From NCBI GenBank assembly GCA_965116715.1, contig OZ220724.1:2542001-2606000 (forward strand): a DNA stretch of 64,000 bases. Direction: 5' to 3'. The position numbers and the translations under genes were made by a program. Source of the DNA: Poriferisodalis sp965116715. GTDB lineage: Bacteria; Actinomycetota; Acidimicrobiia; Acidimicrobiales; Poriferisodalaceae. The stretch's first letter is position 1. Every line of letters begins with the position of its first letter. Of this stretch, positions 17,340 to 25,433 are shown one piece after another. The notes below the pieces were generated by a model, which had not been told where the DNA came from, ran no database searches, and saw nothing but the letters and a program-made list of their open reading frames with translations.

Positions 17340-17672
17340 ATGCCAACGGGCGGCGCACGCGAAGTCGTGGAGTCCTGGTTGCCGACCGGTCCCGCCGACG
17401 TGTGGGCCCTGCTTGCCGACCTGACGATGCTGACCGTAAAGGGTGACTGGTCGCCGCTAGCGCTCGAAGCGACACGTCTGGTGTACGAGGCAACCTCCTC
17501 TGGCTGGGCAGATCACCGGCTGGTCGAAGCGCTGCACGATGCTCTCGCGGCCGATGCCCGCGGCGAACTCAAGGAATTGCCGCCCGAGTACGACGCGATT
17601 CGGGCCAAAGTGCAGCAATCCGCGAACGCGCAGGCGCTGAGCGGCCAAGCTGCCGTGGATGTGCGCGGCTGA
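17340..17672 (+). CDS. Small helical protein of unknown family, copy B1 of a duplicated divergent pair
   Basis: About 110 residues, rich in Ala and Leu and probably all-helical. Its core VESWLPTGPADVWALLADL and PLALEATRLVYEATSSGWA matches the product at 31251-31529 (VDLLERWLASG and KLALEALRVVAEATSAGWA). I know no named family for it. The start is uncertain: ATG 17340, GTG 17301 or GTG 17271. Its 3' end overlaps the next gene by 14 nt, so it may be cotranscribed with the flippase-like and P450 genes. It lies divergent from A1. Confidence 0.66.
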   Translation: MPTGGAREVVESWLPTGPADVWALLADLTMLTVKGDWSPLALEATRLVYEATSSGWADHRLVEALHDALAADARGELKELPPEYDAIRAKVQQSANAQALSGQAAVDVRG

Positions 17673-18747
17673 GTCATCCGAAGCAGATGCTCGGCCTCTT
17701 GGGCGCGCCGCAGTGACGGGAACCGGCAGCAGCGTCGAGAAATGGAGGCGGAGCGGTACCGCCCGATGGCGTGGCACTGCGGTGCGGTGGTTGCTGGGGT
17801 TGGCCACCGCAGCGATGATCGTCTGGCTGGCCGTCCGCTACTGGGACGACCTGCGCCAGATCGACGTTCACGTCGATGCCGTCGGGTTGGTGGCCGCCGT
17901 GGTCGTGTCGATGACCGCCACGTGGTGCCTGGCGCTCGGATGGCGGGAGCTCATCGGCGGCTACGGCACGCCGCTGGCGCAACGCTCGGCGCTGCGCATC
18001 TGGATGCTGTCCCAGGCGACGCGCTACCTGCCGACCGGGCTGGTGCCAGTCGTCGCCCGGGCCGGCCTGGCTGCCCCGCACGGAGTGAACCGGGCCGCCG
18101 CCGGGGCGTCCGTGGTTGTCGAGACCGCCACGCTGGTCGGATGGTCGGCAGTCTTCGCCGTGCTGTGGGCGCCTGCCGACTGGCTCGGCACAACCGGTGG
18201 CTGGCTCACCCGCATCGTGATCGGCGTCGGTGCTGTCGCCGGCCTGGTGACGCTGCCGTGGACATTGGCGGGTGCCGGAGGGTGGTGGCGCCGCATCGAC
18301 GGGTTGATGCGGCGGGTGGTGGTGCTGCGATGGCTCTCGGGGCGGATTCGCACTGACGCACTCAACGCTGAGCGAGCAGCCGTGTGGCGAGCGGTGTTCA
18401 TCTACGGACTGGCAGTGGCACAGCGTCTGCTGGCAGCGGCGCTGCTGGCAACGGCACTGCTTGCCGCCGGCACCGATGACATCTGGCTGGTTGCCGGAGC
18501 GTCCGCCGCCGGCATCGTCGTGGGCATGGTCGGCATCACGCCAGCGGGGCTCGGCGTTCGCGAGGTCGTAGTCGCAGCGCTGCTGGCGGAGCGCTTCGGG
18601 GTCGGCGATGCAGCCGCATTCGCCATCGCCGTGCGCATGCTGGAGTTCGCCCACGAACTGGTGCTGCTGCCCATCGCAGCAGCGGCTGATCGAGCCGGTG
18701 GTCGCAGCGCTGCCGGGCAGACAGCGCGAGGATCTTCTGATGGTTGA
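17659..18747 (+). CDS. Flippase-like integral membrane protein (lysylphosphatidylglycerol synthase TM-region family)
   Basis: A 362-residue protein with about seven or eight hydrophobic segments, for example WLLGLATAAMIVWLAVRYW and LVAAVVVSMTATWCLALGW. It resembles the UPF0104/LPG_synthase_TM family: RYLPTGLVPVVARAGLA early and GMVGITPAGLGVREVVVAAL late (about residues 290-310). Members without the soluble synthetase domain are thought to move or handle lipid-linked substrates; the substrate here is unknown. ATG 17659 overlaps B1, and the 3' end overlaps the P450 start by 8 nt, implying a tightly coupled operon. Confidence 0.83.
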   Translation: MCAAESSEADARPLGRAAVTGTGSSVEKWRRSGTARWRGTAVRWLLGLATAAMIVWLAVRYWDDLRQIDVHVDAVGLVAAVVVSMTATWCLALGWRELIGGYGTPLAQRSALRIWMLSQATRYLPTGLVPVVARAGLAAPHGVNRAAAGASVVVETATLVGWSAVFAVLWAPADWLGTTGGWLTRIVIGVGAVAGLVTLPWTLAGAGGWWRRIDGLMRRVVVLRWLSGRIRTDALNAERAAVWRAVFIYGLAVAQRLLAAALLATALLAAGTDDIWLVAGASAAGIVVGMVGITPAGLGVREVVVAALLAERFGVGDAAAFAIAVRMLEFAHELVLLPIAAAADRAGGRSAAGQTARGSSDG

Positions 18748-20029
18748 CCTTGATGACTTCGGGCTGTTCGATCCTGCAGTGCAGCAGTGCCCGCACGCCT
18801 ACTACGCCAAGATGCAACAGGAGGCCCCCGTCTTCGAGGTCGCCACGCCCGGTGCCTCGCTGTACTTGATCACCCGCTATGACGACGTGGTCGAGGTCGT
18901 GCGCGACCCCGCCACGTTCTCCTCCGAGTTCGACACCAGCAGCTACATGAGCTCCGAGCTGGCGCAGCGCATGGCGGAGCTGTACCGGGCCGAAGGGGGC
19001 TACCCGCCGGTGCGGACCATGCTCACTGCTGACCCTCCGGCGCACACCCGCTTCCGGCGCCTCATCAGCAAGGCGTTCACGCCCAAGGTCATCGCAGATC
19101 TCGAGCCGACGATCCGCGAGATCACCTCCGGGCTGATCGACGCGATGCTGGCTGCATCTGCTGACGGCTCACCGCTCGACTTCGTGGAGGCGTTCGCCGT
19201 GCCGCTGCCGGTCACGGTGATAGCGAAGGCGCTGAACGTTCCCGATGACCGGCTCGCCGACTTCAAGCGCTGGAGCGACGCCTCCATTGCCGGCATCGGC
19301 ACGAACATCAGCATCGACGAGCGTCTCGAGGCCGAACGCGAGGTGATCGAGTACCAGAAGTACTTCGCGCACCAATTCGAGATTCGCAAGACGTCGCCGC
19401 AGGACGACCTGCTGACGAACCTGCTCAACGCCCGCATCAACCGGGACGAGGATGGCATCGACGACGCCGAGGTGTCCGAGGCACCGCTGACCATGGCCGA
19501 GATGCTCAGCATCATCCAGCAGCTGCTGGTTGCCGGCAACGAGACCACGACCAAGATGCTCACCGAGATGATGCGCCTGCTAGGCGAGCACCCCGCCGAG
19601 TGGGAGGCGCTGCGCGCCGATCCCGAGCGAGCCCGTTCCATCGTCGAGGAGACCTTGCGCCTGTCGACCCCGACCCAGGGCATGTTCAGGGTGGTGCGTC
19701 ACGACACCGCCGTTGCCGGGGTCGACATTCCGGCTGGTTCGCGGGTGGTGGTGATGTACTCCGCCGCGAACCGCGACCCAGACATGTTCGACGAACCGCA
19801 GTCGTTCTGCCCCGAGCGCGACGGGGCCACCAGTCACCTGGCGTTCGGCCGGGGCATCCATTTCTGCGTCGGTGCGGCCTTGTCACGCCTCGAAGGCAAG
19901 GTGGTGCTCGAAGAATTGGCCCGCCGCCTGTCGTCGTTCGAGCTGGACGCCGCCAACACCTTCGAGTACCACCCCAGCTTCATGCTGCGAGGCCTCAAGC
20001 GCCTCGATGTGCGCCTGACCCCGGCCTGA
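18740..20029 (+). CDS. Cytochrome P450
   Basis: A 429-residue soluble bacterial P450 monooxygenase. The I-helix motif is LLVAGNETTTKML (acid-alcohol pair as E-T), the K-helix ExxR is EETLR, and the heme loop is HLAFGRGIHFCVG with the ligand Cys near residue 376. The N-terminus has no membrane anchor, so it should use ferredoxin and a reductase, neither of which is encoded nearby. The frame is open upstream, but ATG 18740 overlaps the stop of the flippase-like gene by 8 nt and gives a normal length. The substrate cannot be predicted. Confidence 0.94.
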   Translation: MVDLDDFGLFDPAVQQCPHAYYAKMQQEAPVFEVATPGASLYLITRYDDVVEVVRDPATFSSEFDTSSYMSSELAQRMAELYRAEGGYPPVRTMLTADPPAHTRFRRLISKAFTPKVIADLEPTIREITSGLIDAMLAASADGSPLDFVEAFAVPLPVTVIAKALNVPDDRLADFKRWSDASIAGIGTNISIDERLEAEREVIEYQKYFAHQFEIRKTSPQDDLLTNLLNARINRDEDGIDDAEVSEAPLTMAEMLSIIQQLLVAGNETTTKMLTEMMRLLGEHPAEWEALRADPERARSIVEETLRLSTPTQGMFRVVRHDTAVAGVDIPAGSRVVVMYSAANRDPDMFDEPQSFCPERDGATSHLAFGRGIHFCVGAALSRLEGKVVLEELARRLSSFELDAANTFEYHPSFMLRGLKRLDVRLTPA

Positions 20030-20136
20030 GGATTCCTGCCTTCATCGGGCCTCGCCGTAGGATCGCGTTACGCCCTGAGGCATCTGGCGGTGTCTGACGG
20101 GTGATGGTTTGAATCCGACGCAAGGTGGCCGGACCC

Positions 20137-21318
20137 ATGGACAGCGAACGTCGCGTGCGAAGGCTCGCGCCGACTGAACCGAACTCCGGCGAACCGCCGA
20201 CTCGACTCGAGTCCGTGTCGATCCGCGGATTTCGGTCGCTGGCGGATGTGGAGTTCTCTGAACTTGGCGAAGTCACCGTGCTTATCGGTGCCAATGGGTC
20301 CGGTAAGTCCAACGTCATCCGGTTCTTCGAGATGCTGAGCTGGATGCTCCGCTCGCAGAAGCTCGAAGAGTTCGTAGCTCGCCAAGGCGGCGCTGACGAC
20401 CAGTTGTTCATGGGCAACAAGGTGACGCCGCGCATGGAGGCCGACATTCGTCTCGCCGTACCGGGCGGGGTCAACCAGTACTCGTTCACGCTGTCCCACG
20501 GGGCCCCGGACCGGTTCGTGTTCACCGAGGAACAGCTGCGCTTCAGCCGGCACGAAATCGAGGGTGAAGCACCGTTGCGTTCGCTTGGTAGCGGCCATAC
20601 CGAGGCCCGTATCCACTCGGCTGCGCGAGGCCAGTTCGCCGACGTCAACGAGACGACGGCACGGGTCGTCCGCCGACTGCTCCAGGACTGCGGCACGTTC
20701 CAATTCCACGACACGTCCGCCGGTTCAAGCATGAAGCAGCGCTGGGACATGTCAGACAACCGAGGTTTGCGCTCAGACGGCGGGAACCTCGCCGCAGTTC
20801 TCGTCCGTCTGCAAGACGACTACGTGGATCGCTTCGAGTGGGTTCAGGAGAATATCCGCCGGGTGCTGCCAAGCTTCGACCGCTTCGTTCTCGAAGAGGA
20901 CCACGGGCGCGTCTTCTTGAGGTGGCGTAGCGCGGTCTCGGATAAGACGTTCGGCGCCCATCTGACGTCGGATGGCTCGCTGCGATTCTTTGCTTTGGTC
21001 ACGCTGCTGAACCTGCCTCCCGAGATGCTCCCGAGTGTCGCATTGATCGACGAGCCCGAGCTCGGGCTGCATCCGGCCGCAGTCACGCTCGTTGGCTCGA
21101 TGATCGACTCTGTTGCCAGTCACTGCCAAGTCATCGTGGCCACGCAGTCGCCGCAACTAGTGAATTGCTTCGGCCTCGACGAGATCGTCGTGATGGAGCT
21201 ACAGGAGTCAAGAACGGTTGCGTGCCGGAGAAGTCGCGACGAGTACGAGCGGTGGCTCGATCAGGACTACACGACGGGAGACCTCTGGCAGATGAACCTG
21301 CTTGGTGGCCGTCCGTGA
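20137..21318 (+). CDS. AAA-family (SMC/RecF-like) ATPase, first gene of an ATPase-DUF4276 pair
   Basis: A 393-residue ABC-type ATPase of the AAA_21 kind. The Walker A is IGANGSGKSNVIRFFE (about residue 51). A signature-like region, HLTSDGSLRFFALVTLL, precedes the Walker B ALIDEPELGLHP (about residue 300), and an H-loop-like VATQSPQLVN follows. ATG 20137 has AAGGTGG 8 nt upstream; GTG 20125 is an alternative. The next gene, DUF4276, overlaps by GTGA. ATPase plus Toprim-like pairs are known in OLD- and PARIS-type phage defence, so a defence role is plausible but inferred. Confidence 0.85.
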   Translation: MDSERRVRRLAPTEPNSGEPPTRLESVSIRGFRSLADVEFSELGEVTVLIGANGSGKSNVIRFFEMLSWMLRSQKLEEFVARQGGADDQLFMGNKVTPRMEADIRLAVPGGVNQYSFTLSHGAPDRFVFTEEQLRFSRHEIEGEAPLRSLGSGHTEARIHSAARGQFADVNETTARVVRRLLQDCGTFQFHDTSAGSSMKQRWDMSDNRGLRSDGGNLAAVLVRLQDDYVDRFEWVQENIRRVLPSFDRFVLEEDHGRVFLRWRSAVSDKTFGAHLTSDGSLRFFALVTLLNLPPEMLPSVALIDEPELGLHPAAVTLVGSMIDSVASHCQVIVATQSPQLVNCFGLDEIVVMELQESRTVACRRSRDEYERWLDQDYTTGDLWQMNLLGGRP

Positions 21319-21932
21319 AGCACCTCGCCATCGTCGTAGAGGGCGACACTGAAGAAGAATTCGTCAAGCAGGTGCTGGCACCGCATCTCGTGGCGCACGG
21401 CGTCGCAGTGGCAGCAATGAAACCCAGAGGTCAGGGTGGCAACATCAGTGTCGACAGGCTTGCACCCGTCTTGGCCGGACTCTCGTGGAACTTCGACGCG
21501 GTCACATCGTTGGTCGATTTCTATGGCTTCAAGCGCAAGCGGGATGGCGAGTCCGCATCAGATCTGGAGGTGCGGATCAACGCGAGGGTCAAGAGGCATA
21601 ATCCACGAGGCGCGGACGCGGTGCGCCAGTTCGCGTACGTCCAGCAGTACGAGTTCGAAGCACTGCTGTTCTCAGATCCGACGGCGTTCAACGTCATTCC
21701 GGGTCTGCCGTCCGGCGCACTGCATGCGCTCGAACAGATTGCTCGCCAGTTTGCGCCCGAAGACATCAACGACGACCGCAACACCGCGCCGAGCAAGCGC
21801 ATCGAGCGCATCGTTCCGGGTTACAGCAAGCGCCTGCACGGCCCTATCGTCGCCAAGGAGATCAAGCTCGACGTGATCCGAGCGGCCTGCCCCCGCTTCG
21901 ATGCGTGGACGAGCCGGCTCGAATCCCTGTGA
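21315..21932 (+). CDS. DUF4276 family protein (Toprim-like)
   Basis: A 205-residue DUF4276 protein. It starts MKHLAIVVEGDTEEEFVKQ, the acidic first strand of a Toprim-like fold. It has SLVDFYGFKRK near residue 70, QYEFEALLFSD near 115, and the C-terminal segment APSKRIERIVPGYSKRLHGP. The family regularly follows SMC-like ATPases and is suspected to act as a nuclease controlled by them. GTG 21315 overlaps the ATPase stop, so the two are translationally coupled. An IS3 element and gene debris follow downstream. Confidence 0.85.
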   Translation: MKHLAIVVEGDTEEEFVKQVLAPHLVAHGVAVAAMKPRGQGGNISVDRLAPVLAGLSWNFDAVTSLVDFYGFKRKRDGESASDLEVRINARVKRHNPRGADAVRQFAYVQQYEFEALLFSDPTAFNVIPGLPSGALHALEQIARQFAPEDINDDRNTAPSKRIERIVPGYSKRLHGPIVAKEIKLDVIRAACPRFDAWTSRLESL

Positions 21933-22004
21933 GGCTCGCGCTCCGCGGCTGGAACGACTGAACCCCGGGAGTTGCTGGACGCGACCCTTCGTGCTTGTCG
22001 AGGA

Positions 22005-22154
22005 TCACTGTCGGTTGAAGAAGCGCTCGGTCATCGCGGCCACGCCATCGGGGTCGGCCGGCCCCGACTCGGCTGACCATTGCTCTGTCAAGTCATCCAG
22101 GGCACGGCGACACCGGTGCTCGTCTGCCAGCCACCCATCGGCATCATCGCAAAC
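22005..22154 (-). pseudogene. 3' fragment of an unidentified gene, cut by the IS3 element
   Basis: On the minus strand a 49-codon frame runs from the IS3 border to a TGA at 22007-22005, reading DADGWLADEHRCRRALDDL and ending DGVAAMTERFFNRQ. There is no start. It looks like the C-terminus of a small acidic helical protein, perhaps an antitoxin-like one, but I cannot identify it. Its missing 5' part does not reappear on the far side of the element. Confidence 0.5.
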
Positions 22155-22158
22155 TGAA

Positions 22159-23118
22159 TCACCCCGTGTTTTGTAGAGGCTGGGGTTGTTGAGTCACGGC
22201 CGGGGTGGCTGTGCTGTGTTGACGGTAGTAGGCGGTTTCGTGGTCGGCGGGGGTGGTGTAGGCGTGTCGGTGTTCGAGGAGCTGGCTGTGGCTGCGTCGG
22301 TGGTTGTGCCAGTCGACCCATTCGAGGGTGGCGAACTCGACGTCGCTGAGTCCCCGCCAGGGTCCGCGGGGGTAGATGAGCTCCCATTTGAACAGGCCGT
22401 TGAGGCTCTCGGTCATCGAGTTGTCGTAGCTGTCGCCTTTGGTGCCGACCGACGCGACGATGTCGTTGTCGTCGAGCCGCTGGCTGTAGCGGATCGACAG
22501 GTATTGGGATCCCATGTCGCTGTGGTGGGTGACCCCGGCGACGGCGTGCCCGACGCGGCGGCGGCCCGCGATGGCCATCTCGAGGGCGTCGAGGGCCAGG
22601 TCGGTGCGCAAAGAGCGTGACGCCTGCCAGCCGATCACCCGCCGGGAATAGGCGTCGATCACGAACGACACGTACACGAAGCCGCTGCGGGTTCTGACAT
22701 AGGTGAGATCGGCCAGCCACAGCCGGTCAGGCGCCGGCACCGCGAAGTCCCGCTTCACCAGGTCATCGGGCCGGCCGGCGTCGGAGTCACGAACGGTGGT
22801 GCGCACCGTGGTTCCTCGCCGCACGCCTTGAAGGCCCAGCTCGCGCATCAGCCGCTCCACGGTGCAGCGGGCGACCCGCACGCCCTCGACGCGGTTGAGG
22901 TGGTCCCACACCTTCGCCGCCCCATAGGCGTCGTAGTTCGCCTGGTGCACCCTGGCGATCTCGGTCTTGAGCTCGGCGTCGCGCACCGCCCGCGCCGACG
23001 GCGGCCGGCTCTTGGCGGCGTAATAGGTGGACGGGGCGATCCCGACGCCGTGCTCAGCGAGCACAGCGCAGATCGGCTCGACCCCGAACCGGTCCCGGTG
23101 AGCGTCGACAAACGCCAC
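22159..23118 (-). CDS. IS3-family transposase OrfB (DDE integrase)
   Basis: A 319-residue retroviral-integrase-like (rve) catalytic subunit. The HTH_21 region is at about residues 45-105. Acidic residues lie in DRLWLADLTYVRTR, in the second block HHSDMGSQYLS and in DSYDNSMTESLNGLFK. The start shown is GTG 23118, but in IS3 elements the active product is normally an OrfAB fusion made by -1 frameshifting. Here OrfA ends ASAFFG and the second frame reads ARPPVPEI just before VAFVDAHRD, as expected. The stop lies inside the terminal repeat. Confidence 0.93.
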   Translation of the reverse strand: MAFVDAHRDRFGVEPICAVLAEHGVGIAPSTYYAAKSRPPSARAVRDAELKTEIARVHQANYDAYGAAKVWDHLNRVEGVRVARCTVERLMRELGLQGVRRGTTVRTTVRDSDAGRPDDLVKRDFAVPAPDRLWLADLTYVRTRSGFVYVSFVIDAYSRRVIGWQASRSLRTDLALDALEMAIAGRRRVGHAVAGVTHHSDMGSQYLSIRYSQRLDDNDIVASVGTKGDSYDNSMTESLNGLFKWELIYPRGPWRGLSDVEFATLEWVDWHNHRRSHSQLLEHRHAYTTPADHETAYYRQHSTATPAVTQQPQPLQNTG

Positions 23119-23145
23119 TATCTCTGGGACTGGCGGTCGAGCCCC

Positions 23146-23439
23146 TTACCCGAAGAAAGCCGACGCCGCCTTCAATATCTCGTTCGCGCGGCGCAGCTCA
23201 CGATTCTCGCCTTCGAGCTCTTTGATCCGGGCACGCTCAACCGTGGTCACCCCCGCACGGGCACCGCCGTCGACCTCAGCACGCCGCACCCACTTGCGCA
23301 CCGTCTCAGGCGTCGGACCCAGCTTGGCGGCGACCCAGCAGATCGCCTCCCACTGAGACCCACACAGACGCTCGTTGCCCAGCACCATCCTCACCGCCCG
23401 CTCACGCAGCTCGACGGGATATCTCCCATTTCCTGACAT
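23146..23439 (-). CDS. IS3-family transposase OrfA (HTH)
   Basis: A 97-residue DNA-binding subunit. It has an HTH_Tnp_1 domain (YPVELRERAVRMVLGNE, then WVAAKLGPTPETVRKWVRR) and a leucine-zipper-like coil (ERARIKELEGENRELRRANE). It ends AFFG at a likely frameshift site (TTTCTTCGGG) that allows fusion to OrfB. ATG 23439 lies about 50 bp inside the right terminal repeat. Confidence 0.92.
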   Translation of the reverse strand: MSGNGRYPVELRERAVRMVLGNERLCGSQWEAICWVAAKLGPTPETVRKWVRRAEVDGGARAGVTTVERARIKELEGENRELRRANEILKAASAFFG

Positions 23440-23489
23440 CGCTCCATCCTCTCAAGGAACAGAGCCTCCACCAAAACCGGGGCGATTCA

Positions 23490-24202
23490 CCCCTGCTCTT
23501 CGTGCCCGAACCGTGGTGTTCGTCGAGGGCGATGACATGTCCATCATCCGGGAGCTCGCGAAGACGGCCCACGCCGATCATCTGGCTGGCGAGCGCAACT
23601 GCGCGGTCATCGAGATCGGGGGTTTCACCAACTGGGTCCAGGTCGAGCCCTTCCAGTGGTTTGTCTCGGACTTCCTTCAGGGTTCCGTTGATGTGCATGT
23701 GCTGCTCGATCGCGACTATCGGGCCGATGCGGATGTCGGCGAAGTGCGCTCGCGTCTCGAAGCAATCGGGGTCCACGCTCACGTCTGGCAGCGCAAGGAA
23801 CTCGAGAGCTACCTGCTGGAGCCCGCGGCGCTGACACGCGTGTCGAACGCACCGGCGCAATTCATCTCGGACCAGTTGGCATCGATAACGGACGACATGA
23901 CTGAGAGGGTCCTTGCCCAGTTCGGCAAGGAACGGCACTTCCTGAGCCAGGCCGCCAAGAAGGACATCGCCGGCACCTTCAGCGAGACGAACACCGAACT
24001 CAGGCCACTCGCAGCAGACCCCGTCTGGCGCCTCCACAGATACCCGGCCAAAGAAATCCTGAAGGCACTGAACAGGGCTCTCCAAGGCGCCGGGCACAAC
24101 ACGGTGTCGCCAAAGTCGCTCGCGCGCCGACTGCATGAATCCGAGATACCCCACGAGATGCGCAACTGGCTGACCGAGGTGGACAGCAGCATCAGTCGCT
24201 AG
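23490..24202 (+). pseudogene. C-terminal Toprim/DUF4435-like part of an ATPase-nuclease gene, 5' end removed at the IS3 border
   Basis: The frame enters from the IS end and encodes about 235 residues. It begins RTVVFVEGDDMSIIRELAKT and continues with VHVLLDRDYRADADVGEV and WQRKELESYLLEPAAL. The pattern VEGDD, DRDYR and KELESYLL is what follows the ATPase part in OLD/DUF4435-type proteins, with acidic Toprim residues at E and D-x-D. No ribosome-binding site precedes the internal GTG codons. I read it as the C-terminal remnant of a larger AAA-Toprim gene. It could still be expressed from a GTG near 23512 as a stand-alone domain. Confidence 0.66.
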
Positions 24203-24455
24203 GGCTAGGCGCGTTCCTGCGGATAGCTCGCAGCCGACCGGAGATGCCTGTCGAGTGCCTTGCCGACTGCCCGGAATCCCTCCTATATCCCTGCGTGCAA
24301 CTGGTCCGACTGTTGCAGGCTGGGGTTGGCGGGGAATCCGTTTCGCTGGTGGATTGCGGATGCGCGAGAATGGCGGGGCAGCATCTCGACCGCCGTCGTC
24401 AATACGTTCACCGTGTAGAGCCGAGGCCCGGAATGACGAAAGGCATTCAAATTAA
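24203..24455. other. Intergenic region with no convincing gene
   Basis: About 250 bp after the Toprim-like remnant. No ribosome-binding site, RNA gene or strong hairpin is seen. The last 20 bases are AT-rich and run into the Uma2 start, and probably include its promoter or leader. Confidence 0.4.
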
Positions 24456-25028
24456 ATGAGGACTGCCGTTCAAGCCTCCCCAACTACGTTGCTCACCGCT
24501 GAGGACCTGCTGCGCCTCGACGCTCAGGGCGTGCGTGGCGAGTTGGTCAGGGGAGTCTTCTGCGAGATGCCGCCGGCCGGAGATGCGCACAGCAAGATCG
24601 CTTTCCGGCTTGGGCTGCAGGTCGGCAAGTTCGCCGAGGAGTACCGGCTTGGCACAGCGTTCGCAGCCGACTACGGCATCCAGCTCGAACGCGACCCCGA
24701 CACGGTGCGTGCGGCGGACTTTGCATTCACGTCGTACCAGCGGCGTCCGCCCGGCAGTACCACCGAGAAGTACGGCCAGTGGGTGCCAGAGCTGGTGGCG
24801 GAGGTGGTGTCACCGTCGGATCGCCGTCCGGACGTCGATGCCAAGGCCCAGATGTGGATCAGCTACGGGGTCCTGCTGGTATGGGTGGTCTTCCCGAAAT
24901 CCCGCACGGTGGAGGTGTATCGCGCCGGTGCCGAAGCCGTCGAGACGCTGACCGAGGCCGACAGCCTCGACGGAACACCAGTGCTACCGGACTTCTCCTA
25001 TCCGCTCAGCCGGCTGTTCGCCGCCTGA
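24456..25028 (+). CDS. Uma2-family (DUF820) putative endonuclease
   Basis: A 190-residue Uma2/DUF820 protein with a PD-(D/E)XK restriction-endonuclease-like core. It has LTAEDLLRLDAQGVRGELVRG, then DTVRAADFAFTS (acidic D), then PELVAEVVSPSDR, matching the E-V-S-P-S-D block, and AKAQMWISYGV with the Lys. Members are abundant in cyanobacteria and some actinobacteria, often as stand-alone genes of unknown role. ATG 24456 follows an AT-rich leader with no strong ribosome-binding site. Confidence 0.88.
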   Translation: MRTAVQASPTTLLTAEDLLRLDAQGVRGELVRGVFCEMPPAGDAHSKIAFRLGLQVGKFAEEYRLGTAFAADYGIQLERDPDTVRAADFAFTSYQRRPPGSTTEKYGQWVPELVAEVVSPSDRRPDVDAKAQMWISYGVLLVWVVFPKSRTVEVYRAGAEAVETLTEADSLDGTPVLPDFSYPLSRLFAA

Positions 25029-25103
25029 GGTCTCAGGCCGCAGCGTCGCCGAGACTTCGGCCGAATCCGCAGAAACGGGATTCGCGCCAAGGCACGATTG
25101 GCG

Positions 25104-25391
25104 TCAGCCCATGCCGTTGGCGAGCACTGCGCGGCCGTTGGTGGTTGCCCCCAGCCGGATGCCCACGACGGCTTGGTAGTCGTCCGACTCGTACGCCGCC
25201 CGGGCGGCCTCCATGGTGGGATACTCGATGACGACGGTCTGCGCTCCGGCGTCGCCTTCCTTGATGTCCGACGCTGGGTCGAGCACCAAGAGCTTGCCGC
25301 CGCCCGCCATGATGGGAGCGGCGCCGCGCTGGTACTCCTTGTACTTGTCGGGGTCGACGACGTCATAGTTCGCAATGAGATACGCAGGCAT
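25104..25391 (-). CDS. DUF1330 family protein
   Basis: A 95-residue ferredoxin-like alpha/beta-barrel protein of the DUF1330 family. It begins MPAYLIANYDVVDPDKYKEY, then has a GGKLLVLD strand and VVIEYPTMEAARAAYESDDY before RLGATTNGRAVLANGMG. The enzymatic role is unknown. It is divergent from the PPOX-like gene at 25434, with 42 bp between the starts, so they may share a control region. Confidence 0.88.
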   Translation of the reverse strand: MPAYLIANYDVVDPDKYKEYQRGAAPIMAGGGKLLVLDPASDIKEGDAGAQTVVIEYPTMEAARAAYESDDYQAVVGIRLGATTNGRAVLANGMG

Positions 25392-25433
25392 CCGACCGGT
25401 CTAGCAGGCCGAGCCGTCGGGCGGAGGTTCGTC

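Larger units (their letters stand above)
22155..23489 (-). mobile_element. IS3-family insertion sequence, no target duplication
   Basis: The 1335-bp element is bounded by imperfect inverted repeats beginning TGAATCACCCCGTGTTTTGT (left) and TGAATCGCCCCGGTTTTGG (right, read inward); both continue into AGAGGCT or GGAGGCT. It encodes orfA and orfB on the minus strand in the usual overlapping-frame layout. The flanks are AAC on the left and CCC on the right, so the expected 3-4 bp duplication is missing. Both flanking genes are truncated. Confidence 0.9.

Noticed and set aside
22005..24202. A single gene interrupted by the IS3 element
   Set aside because: The left fragment codes on the minus strand and the right on the plus strand, and no target duplication is present, so they are not two halves of one gene.
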